Shown here: one piece after another, positions 6,657 through 11,932 of the stretch
Layout: each line of letters starts with the position of its first letter
Numbering within the stretch: position 1 is the first letter of the stretch
Assembly (NCBI GenBank): GCA_001803705.1
Contig: MHDY01000209.1
Span: 1 to 11,932, forward strand
DNA: 11,932 nt
Direction: 5' to 3'
Source: Nitrospirae bacterium GWC2_56_14
GTDB lineage: Bacteria; Nitrospirota; UBA9217
Program-made: the position numbers and the translations under genes
The notes under the pieces: model-generated
What the model was told of the DNA's origin: nothing
The model's database searches: none
What the model saw: only the letters and a program-made list of their open reading frames with translations

Positions 6657-6685
6657 TTGACATTTTGGCGCATAGAATTGATACT
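6657..6685 (+). promoter_or_regulatory. Sigma70-type promoter of the small cysteine-containing protein
   Basis: TTGACA (6657-6662), a 17-base spacer and GATACT (6680-6685) match the consensus at 6/6 and 4/6. The expected start near 6692 would give a leader of about 90 bases before the ATG at 6784. A perfect GC palindrome abuts the -35 box and could bind a regulator. Confidence 0.5.
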
Positions 6686-6783
6686 CTGTTCACTATACGG
6701 TATGGCCTGTGCCGGTGAACGAGGTCGCGGTTTTTTCAGGCAAAAAGCCTGGCCCGGGCGGTACAAAAAAAGGAAAGATCATC

Positions 6784-6960
6784 ATGATGCCGTCTGAACA
6801 GCAGGGTGACCAGCGCCTCAATAAACAGGATGACACCAACAGCCTCTATTGCAAACTCTTTGCAGATGAGGTGCCGGAGCGCATCTGCGCCCTCCGCAAA
6901 CGCGAACTGAACGGGCGCGGCGAGTTCACCTGCGTCGGCTGCAGCTGGGCCACCTTATAA
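6784..6960 (+). CDS. Small cysteine-containing protein of unknown function
   Basis: I do not recognise this family. The chosen start gives 58 residues (MMPSEQQGDQ...). An AGGA at 6771-6774, nine bases upstream, supports ATG 6784 or the adjacent ATG 6787. An in-frame GTG at 6709 would add 25 residues but has no ribosome binding site. Four cysteines follow the pattern C-x11-C-x14-C-x2-C, ending CVGC just before the C-terminus. The segment RICALRKRELNGRGEFTC is charged and looks helical followed by a small knuckle, suggesting metal binding. There is no signal peptide or membrane segment, so the product is probably cytoplasmic. It appears monocistronic, with its own promoter, and faces the lipoprotein gene across a 326-base gap. 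Coding status rests on the ribosome binding site, the promoter and the ordered cysteines. Confidence 0.6.
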   Translation: MMPSEQQGDQRLNKQDDTNSLYCKLFADEVPERICALRKRELNGRGEFTCVGCSWATL

Positions 6961-7286
6961 GCAGGAGACGGGTCCCGCGGAACACCCCATAGCGACCTGT
7001 TCCAGCCCTCTCAATAACCCCTCACCAAAACGGTTTTCCTCGACACAAGCTCACGAACAGCTTCATCAACGGAGGCAGCGGCCCTTTTTCCGCGCAGGGG
7101 TGTCCAGTACGATCAGCAAAGCTATGCGCTTCGATGCTGAAGCAGGAGGCGCAGAATCAGAAAGGCGCAGCAGAGAAGCCGGGAGAGCTGCAAGGAAAAG
7201 TATGCGGGTATCATCGCAGCAGGCGGGAACAAGGGGCACAGAAGGGCGCGGCCTGCGAACTACGCTGCCGGCACGCATGGCACGGC
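6961..7286. other. Intergenic region between convergent genes, nothing recognised
   Basis: This gap separates the small plus-strand gene from the convergent lipoprotein gene. I find no supported open reading frame, no tRNA-like fold and no strong bidirectional terminator. Only a weak 5-bp hairpin, AAGCT...AGCTT, is visible (about 7048-7064). The open frames crossing it have no family resemblance and run into the lipoprotein gene on the opposite strand. Confidence 0.4.
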
Positions 7287-7883
7287 TCAGGGGCAGCCAG
7301 CCTGTTTCTTCATGGCCCCCATATACTGTTCGTAGTTCGCGATCTCGTCGGCGCGGAGCTCCAGTGTTTCGGGATCGGCCGATTTTTTAAAGGCGAGGTG
7401 GTTCTCCAGCCCCTGATCAAAGGCCGCGCAGGCATTCTCGTGCTGGTTCATGAGGTCGTAGGTCTTGGCAATGCTGAGCTGCAGATTGGACAGGACCGCG
7501 TACTGCCGGTCCGCGGCGTAAATGTCCCTTGCTTTGTTGAAGTACTCAATGGCTTTTTCATACCGCGCTGAGAATTTCACGGTCTTGTCGAGGAAGCCCT
7601 CCTTGAGATAATATTCCTCGAACTTGTTGACGGCGTTGGAGCGGTAAAAGAGCCCGAATTGCCGGTAGGCCTCCGCCAGTCCCAGGTCGTCCTGGTTCTT
7701 TTCGTAGACCTCGACAACGTCATGCAGCAATTCTTCCGCCTCGACCGGTTCGTCCTTCCTGCTGAACAGCTCCACGGCCTCCCGCAGTTTTCCGGAAGGA
7801 TCTTCCGGCTTGCTCTGGAGCGTGGCGCAACCGACCAGTGTGGCAACGCAACAGACCGCGATCAAAGACCTCATCAGGCTCAT
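7287..7883 (-). CDS. Predicted TPR-like lipoprotein
   Basis: This 198-residue protein has a lipoprotein signal: MSLMR, a hydrophobic stretch, then the lipobox LVGC with the acylated cysteine at residue 19. Residue 20 is Ala, not Asp, so outer-membrane sorting is likely by E. coli-type rules. The mature part is helical, with TPR-like spacing: AEELLHDVVEVYEKNQDDLGLAEAY (about 49-73, shown in pieces by its A/L/Y pattern), YEKAIEYFNKARDIY (108-122) and LSIAKTYDLMNQHENA (136-151). It is probably a periplasm-facing scaffold. The ATG at 7881-7883 is chosen because GGAG sits five bases upstream and the signal peptide begins there; longer in-frame starts to 7994 add unrelated sequence. It stands alone, and its function is unknown. 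Confidence 0.82.
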   Translation of the reverse strand: MSLMRSLIAVCCVATLVGCATLQSKPEDPSGKLREAVELFSRKDEPVEAEELLHDVVEVYEKNQDDLGLAEAYRQFGLFYRSNAVNKFEEYYLKEGFLDKTVKFSARYEKAIEYFNKARDIYAADRQYAVLSNLQLSIAKTYDLMNQHENACAAFDQGLENHLAFKKSADPETLELRADEIANYEQYMGAMKKQAGCP

Positions 7884-8183
7884 GGATGCTCCTTTTGGTT
7901 TTCTTAATCCGGCGGGTAGGTTCCGGAAGGGAAAGAACACCCGGCCGGAACCGGTCAATACCGGGAAATTACACCAACATGGTGAAGAAGGCAAGCAAAT
8001 TTCTCCTCGTTGTCAGGCCGGTGAGAGGGGGCCCCCTCATGATCAATCACGGACTTCACGGACACCCTCGCTTCGTAAGACACGTGCGAAACCCTGCAAC
8101 ATGTTCTGTTGTCAGAAAAAAATCTTGCTCCTACAGATGGATTGTTGTAATCTTAGCCAGTTTGCGGACGGAGCATCTCTCCT
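7884..8183. other. Divergent intergenic region between lipoprotein and yeeE-type genes
   Basis: This stretch must hold the promoters of both flanking divergent genes, but I see only weak hexamers (for example TGTAAT at 8146-8151 on the plus strand with a poor -35). A 14-bp perfect palindrome, GAGGGGGCCCCCTC, at 8025-8038 is the most notable element and could be an operator. No reading frame here resembles a protein. Confidence 0.4.
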
Positions 8184-9323
8184 ATGATCCTCACCCTTGA
8201 TCCTCATATCTTTATCGGCGGCGTTTCCCTGGTTCTTGGCCTTGCCGCGGGATTCGTGATGCACCGGTCGGATTTTTGCATGGCCGGCATGTTCCGCGAT
8301 CTCTTTCTCTTCAAGCGTACCGTAATGATAAAATCCTTTGCCCTCCTGGTCCTGTGCAGCATGCTGCTGTTCGAAGCCGCGCGCCAGGCCGGGCTGCTGT
8401 CCGTTTATCCGTTCCCGCTCCTGTATCCCCCGACGGCAGCGAACCTGATGGGAGGACTTCTTTTCGGCATCGGCATGGTCTCTGCCGGAGGCTGCGTCGT
8501 AGGCACGCTGTACAAAATGGGCGCCGGCAGCGTCCTGAGCCTGACGGCCTTTGCAGGCCTGGTCTTCGGCAGCGGACTCTATGCCGAGTTCCACCCGGCC
8601 TGGGCGGCTTTTGCAAAAAGTACGGTCCTTGCCCCGGACAAGATCACGATCGCGCAGATGCTCCATGTCGATCCACTCCTTCCGGTGCTGGCCGTCGCAA
8701 TCCCCGGGACATTGCTACTGCTGTTGTGGCACCGAAGGGGCGAACTGGTGCGGCCGGCTTTTGCCGCAGGTTATTTGCAGCCTGCAAAAGCGGCCCTGGC
8801 GCTTTCCCTGATCGGCGCGTTTTCCTATGTCCTGGTCGGCATGCCCCTGGGCGTGACCACGACTTTTACCAAGATCGCCGGTTTCATCGAGAGCGTCCTG
8901 TTCCCCGCGCATTTTGACGGTCTTGCCGCTTTCAAGGCCGTCCCGCTCAACTACACCCACAACTTGACCGGCATTGTTCTGACCGGCGGGGGAGCGCCCC
9001 GGTTCGATGCGCAGGCAGCGTTCCAGGTCCCGCTTATCACGGGCATCATTGCCGGCAGCGCCATCTCGGCAGCCCTGCTTGGAGAGTTGAAGTTCTATTA
9101 CAAAGTGCCGGCTCGTCAATATGTGCTGGCCGCGGCAGGCGGTACCCTCATGGGCCTGGCGTCGCGCATGGCGCCGTCCTGCAATGTCTGGCACCTGCTG
9201 GGGGGGCTTCCTATTCTGTCGGCATCGAGCATGCTCTTTTTCCTCGGCATGCTTGGCGGCGCCTGGATCGGCGGCATGCTGTTGATCAAGGTTCTTGGTG
9301 CAGGTCCGGGCAGGACCGTCTGA
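8184..9323 (+). CDS. YeeE/YedE family membrane protein (thiosulfate/sulfur-compound transporter)
   Basis: This is a polytopic inner-membrane protein of 379 residues. Members of the family, such as TsuA (YeeE), take up thiosulfate through a relay of conserved cysteines. Here the three expected cysteine motifs are present: SDFCMAG (Cys32), SAGGCVVGTLYKMG (Cys104) and MAPSCNVWHLLGG (Cys333). Two halves with matching motifs (GGLLFGIGMVSAGGC and GGTLMGLASRMAPSC) reflect the family's internal repeat. About nine or more hydrophobic segments are visible. The ATG at 8184 has GGAG ten bases upstream. A TusA-like gene follows after 163 bases with a repeat in between; YeeE and TusA-type (YeeD/TsuB) proteins are commonly paired. 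The substrate (thiosulfate or another sulfane-sulfur compound) is inferred. Confidence 0.9.
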   Translation: MILTLDPHIFIGGVSLVLGLAAGFVMHRSDFCMAGMFRDLFLFKRTVMIKSFALLVLCSMLLFEAARQAGLLSVYPFPLLYPPTAANLMGGLLFGIGMVSAGGCVVGTLYKMGAGSVLSLTAFAGLVFGSGLYAEFHPAWAAFAKSTVLAPDKITIAQMLHVDPLLPVLAVAIPGTLLLLLWHRRGELVRPAFAAGYLQPAKAALALSLIGAFSYVLVGMPLGVTTTFTKIAGFIESVLFPAHFDGLAAFKAVPLNYTHNLTGIVLTGGGAPRFDAQAAFQVPLITGIIAGSAISAALLGELKFYYKVPARQYVLAAAGGTLMGLASRMAPSCNVWHLLGGLPILSASSMLFFLGMLGGAWIGGMLLIKVLGAGPGRTV

Positions 9324-9339
9324 ACCTGGGGCGAACCTT

Positions 9340-9408
9340 TTCGACAGGATAACAGGATTTTCAGGATGAAATGCTTTTTATCGGATTTTATCCTGTTATC
9401 CTGTCGAA
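9340..9408. repeat. Perfect 19-bp inverted repeat between yeeE-type and tusA-type genes
   Basis: TTCGACAGGATAACAGGAT at 9340-9358 is exactly complementary to 9390-9408, with a 31-base AT-rich spacer. The wording GACAGGAT-AACAGGAT...ATCCTGTTATCCTGTC is a dispersed intergenic repeat type that I recall from many environmental genomes. No U-run follows the stem on the plus strand, so it is not a standard intrinsic terminator, although it could fold in the transcript and alter stability. Confidence 0.8.
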
Positions 9409-9486
9409 GATTTTATGCCGGGCAGTCCGGATTAGATAACTGTACCGATACACGGTCAGGAGCGACCAATCACGTAAGGAGCTTGT

Positions 9487-9729
9487 GTGGAAACCATTGA
9501 ATTCGACATCCGGGGACAGATCTGCCCTTCCTCCCTCCTGGTGGCGCTGAAGGAAGTGAACAGCCGGACCGAACGGCTGCGGCAAGGGAGCGTGCAGCTC
9601 TGCTTTCTCACCGACAACCGGGACGCCACGATCACCATACCTGAATCAGCTTCCAACATGGGCTATGGCGTGTCCGTGGAAAAGAAGGATGGATACTATA
9701 GCATCGTGATCTCCGGAAAGAAGGACTGA
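9487..9729 (+). CDS. TusA-like sulfur-carrier protein with CPSS motif
   Basis: This is an 80-residue cytoplasmic protein of the TusA/SirA fold. TusA proteins carry a persulfide on the first cysteine of CPxP and pass sulfur between partners. Here FDIRGQICPSSLLVALKEV places the cysteine at residue 13, but the motif is CPSS, lacking the second proline. A second cysteine is at residue 39. The two-layer pattern (strand, CP helix, strand, strand) ends with YYSIVISGKK. The start is GTG at 9487-9489, supported by AAGGAG at 9476-9481. It follows the YeeE-type gene, as in many genomes, and is separated from the downstream kinase by only four bases. It probably receives sulfur from the transporter; direct transfer is inferred. 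Confidence 0.88.
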   Translation: METIEFDIRGQICPSSLLVALKEVNSRTERLRQGSVQLCFLTDNRDATITIPESASNMGYGVSVEKKDGYYSIVISGKKD

Positions 9730-9733
9730 CAGG

Positions 9734-11932
9734 GTGGCGGACGATAAGCGAAAAAAGAGACCGGCACGGCAGCAGGAAGTTCCCCGGACCCGCGAGGAGC
9801 TCCAGCAGGAAGTGCGGGAGCTGCGGGAAAAATACGCGAACGCGACGCAGTATATCCGCCAGAAGGTCAACCAGTTGCTGAACGTCATGGGCACGGCGCA
9901 GCTCAGGCCCGAGGAGCTGGACGATGCCACCCTGATCGAGCTCGATCCCATCGGCATCGTGAGCGACTCGTTCCTGCAGATCCTTAGGAACGTGAAGGAA
10001 ACGAATGAACAGCTCCGGACCGCCCACGACGAGATCACGGCCATCTTCGATTCCGCGGGCATGGGCATCCTGGTCCTGGACCGGAACATGCGCGTCATTG
10101 CCTGGAACAAGAAGATTGAAGACCAGTTCCAATTCGACCGGAACGCAGCAACGGGACGGTTTTGCCACGAACTGCTCTGCCGTGTCGAGCACCGCGAGGA
10201 CTGCCCGGGCAGGAAGGCCATCGAATCGGGCAGGAACTGCCAGCAGGACATGGACCTGAAGGGGCGCCATTATAATATGGTGGCCACTCCCATCAAGGGC
10301 AAGTCCGGCGTTGTGTCGCGGGTCGTTCTGGTGTATATGGACATGACCGAACGCATCCTTGCCCAGGAGAAACTGCAACGGAGCGAGGAGCGCTACCGCG
10401 ATCTGTTCGAGAACTCCACGGACCTCATCCAGGTCCTGGGCGCCGACAGTTCCATACGCTATGTCAATAAGGCCTGGATGGACGCACTGTGCTACCGGGA
10501 AGAAGAGCTGCCCGGCCTCTCTATCTTCGACCTGATCCATCCGGAATGCACGGACTGCGGCCCCGAGTTCAAGAGCGTGGTCTGCGGGGACCGGGACGGC
10601 CGGTTCGAGACCACGTTCATCACGAAGCAGAGCGGAAAGCTCGTGGTTGAGGGCAATGTGAGCGCCATCACCGAGGACGGCAGGTTCATGGGCACCCGGG
10701 GCATCTTCCGCGACATCACGGAGCGCAAGCGCATCGAGACCATGGTCGCGGCCGAGCGGGAGCGGCTGGCCGTGACCCTCAGGAGCATCGGCGACGGCGT
10801 CATCACCACCGACATCAAAGGGAACGTGGTGCTGATCAACAAGGTCGCCGAACGGCTGACCGGCTGGAAACAGACCGAAGCCCAAGGCAGGCCGATCAAG
10901 GAGGTTTTTCCCCTGCAGGACGAAATGACCGGCGCGCCCCGCGTGAGCCCCGTCGAGCAGGTGCTCAGGACCTGCAGTGCATGCGAACTCGAAGGGCAGG
11001 CCCTCCTTGTTGCGCGGGACGGATCGCGGTTCATCATCACGGACAGCGTCGCCCCCATTATGGACAAGGACAGCGTGATGTCCGGCACGGTGCTGGTCTT
11101 TCGCGACATCACCGAGCGGAGAAAGCTGGAGGACCGGATCAGCAAGTCCGAAAAGATCGAATCCCTGGGCGTGCTGGCCGGAGGCATTGCGCACGATTTC
11201 AACAACCTGCTGAACGCCATCATCGGCAACATCGATATCGGCAAGAGGTTCTCGGCGCCGGAGAGCGAAGTGTACAAAAGCCTGGTGCGCACGGAAAAAG
11301 CCTCGACCAGGGCGAAAGAACTGACGCAGCAGCTCCTTACTTTTTCCAAGGGCGGTGCGCCGGTCAAAAAACTTGCGGCCATCGGGGACCTGATCCGCGA
11401 TAGCGCCGACTTCGGCACACGGGGTTCCGCGGTGCGGTGCGAATTCTCTTTGCCTGAGGACCTGTGGGCTTCCGAGATCGACGAGGGGCAGATCAGCCAG
11501 GTCATCAATAACCTGGTCATCAACGCGGTGCAGGCAATGCCGAAGGGCGGGACCATCCGCATCAGCGGACGCAACGCCCGGGTACGGGCCGGCGAATTTC
11601 AAGAGCTGAAGCCGGGAAACTACGTGAACATCATCGTTCAGGACACGGGGCGGGGGATCCCGCAGGACCAGATCGGACGGATCTTCGAGCCCTACTTCTC
11701 CACAAAAGAAGGCGGCAGCGGCCTCGGGCTGGCAACGACCTACTCGATCATCAAAAAGCACGAAGGGGCTGTCGACGTTGAGTCCACGGTGGGGGACGGC
11801 ACCACCTTCACGATCTTCCTGCCGGCCTCGCCCGAACATGCCGGGCCTGCTGTCCCGCTTTCTCCCGCGGCCCCCGATGAAAAGAGAACGGGCCGGGTCC
11901 TGCTCATGGATGACGACGAGATCGTCAGGGAA
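9734..11932 (+). CDS. Soluble PAS-PAS-PAS hybrid sensor histidine kinase (cut by window edge)
   Basis: The frame stays open for 733 codons to the right edge. Order: a charged coiled-coil start (about 15-60); PAS1 (about 101-205); PAS2 (217-335, ending DITERK); PAS3 (337-468, ending DITERRK); HisKA with the phospho-acceptor His487 in GIAHDFNNLL; a HATPase with N-box NNLVINA (592-598), DTGRGIP (637-643), an F-box around FEPYFSTKEGG, and GSGLGLA. A receiver starts near 720 (RVLLMDDDEIV) and is truncated. No membrane segment is seen, so it senses in the cytoplasm. The HDFNN H-box is of the NtrB/AtoS-like class. The GTG at 9734 is chosen for AAGGA eight bases upstream, inside the end of the TusA-like gene; the four-base gap implies coupling. 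PAS1 holds Cys144, 149, 157 and 169, and CxxC pairs occur at 272/275 and 414/417. The partner regulator is not seen. Confidence 0.93.
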   Translation, partial: MADDKRKKRPARQQEVPRTREELQQEVRELREKYANATQYIRQKVNQLLNVMGTAQLRPEELDDATLIELDPIGIVSDSFLQILRNVKETNEQLRTAHDEITAIFDSAGMGILVLDRNMRVIAWNKKIEDQFQFDRNAATGRFCHELLCRVEHREDCPGRKAIESGRNCQQDMDLKGRHYNMVATPIKGKSGVVSRVVLVYMDMTERILAQEKLQRSEERYRDLFENSTDLIQVLGADSSIRYVNKAWMDALCYREEELPGLSIFDLIHPECTDCGPEFKSVVCGDRDGRFETTFITKQSGKLVVEGNVSAITEDGRFMGTRGIFRDITERKRIETMVAAERERLAVTLRSIGDGVITTDIKGNVVLINKVAERLTGWKQTEAQGRPIKEVFPLQDEMTGAPRVSPVEQVLRTCSACELEGQALLVARDGSRFIITDSVAPIMDKDSVMSGTVLVFRDITERRKLEDRISKSEKIESLGVLAGGIAHDFNNLLNAIIGNIDIGKRFSAPESEVYKSLVRTEKASTRAKELTQQLLTFSKGGAPVKKLAAIGDLIRDSADFGTRGSAVRCEFSLPEDLWASEIDEGQISQVINNLVINAVQAMPKGGTIRISGRNARVRAGEFQELKPGNYVNIIVQDTGRGIPQDQIGRIFEPYFSTKEGGSGLGLATTYSIIKKHEGAVDVESTVGDGTTFTIFLPASPEHAGPAVPLSPAAPDEKRTGRVLLMDDDEIVRE

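Noticed and set aside
6737..6751. CAGGC-AAAAA-GCCTG hairpin as a terminator upstream of the small gene
   Set aside because: The T-run precedes rather than follows the five-bp stem on the plus strand, and on the minus strand the stem is followed by A residues. It is too short to call.
6709..6783. A longer form of the small protein starting at GTG 6709
   Set aside because: There is no ribosome binding site ahead of 6709, and the extra 25 residues are glycine- and lysine-rich without pattern. The ATG at 6784 has a suitable AGGA upstream.
8123..8151. Promoter for the YeeE-type gene with TGTAAT as -10
   Set aside because: The -10 matches at five of six, but the best -35 candidates are poor or wrongly spaced (TTGCTC with 15 bases), so I do not call it.
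9632..11839. A 735-codon open frame on the minus strand opposite the kinase
   Set aside because: The plus-strand frame encodes PAS, HisKA and HATPase domains with every expected motif. The opposite frame has none and is a shadow.

Overview
The window comes from a bacterial chromosome with G+C-rich genes and AT-richer, repeat-laden intergenic gaps. I infer an anaerobe or facultative anaerobe of the Deltaproteobacteria (Desulfobacterota) or Nitrospirota type. The reasons are a liv transporter grouped with phenylacetate-CoA ligase and a tandem-ACT protein, a YeeE/TusA sulfur pair, a PAS-rich soluble hybrid kinase, and inverted-repeat elements of kinds I remember from such genomes. The sequence alone does not fix the phylum.

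Left block, 6395 down to 1, all on the minus strand. In transcription order it holds a tandem-ACT protein, livK (periplasmic binding protein), livH and livM (permeases), livG and livF (ATPases), and the N-terminal half of paaK, which is cut by the left edge. livH/livM and livG/livF overlap, so they are probably translationally coupled. A good sigma70-type promoter (6482-6509) precedes the ACT gene. A strong hairpin with a modest T-run (4714-4748) lies just after livK and probably makes the binding protein more abundant than the membrane complex. The simplest reading is a branched-chain-type ABC importer working with an aryl-acetate-activating ligase, with the ACT protein as a possible amino-acid-responsive regulator. 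Its substrate may be an aromatic acid or aromatic amino acid rather than leucine; this is inferred from context.

Middle, 6396-8183. This stretch is gene-poor. It holds a small cysteine-containing protein of unknown function (6784-6960, plus) with its own likely promoter, two adjacent hairpins and a 14-bp GC palindrome. A 326-bp gap with nothing recognisable follows, then a TPR-like lipoprotein gene on the minus strand (7287-7883).

Right block, 8184-11932, plus strand. A YeeE/YedE-family membrane protein with three conserved cysteines (a likely thiosulfate or sulfur-compound importer) is followed by a TusA-like protein with a CPSS motif. Four bases after that begins a long soluble sensor histidine kinase with three PAS domains and the start of a receiver domain, cut by the right edge. 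The arrangement suggests sulfur-compound uptake and relay linked to a cysteine-rich cytoplasmic sensor.

Four unrelated intergenic inverted repeats (684-772, 2360-2450, 4551-4634, 9340-9408) sit in gene junctions; three of them lie inside the transporter operon.
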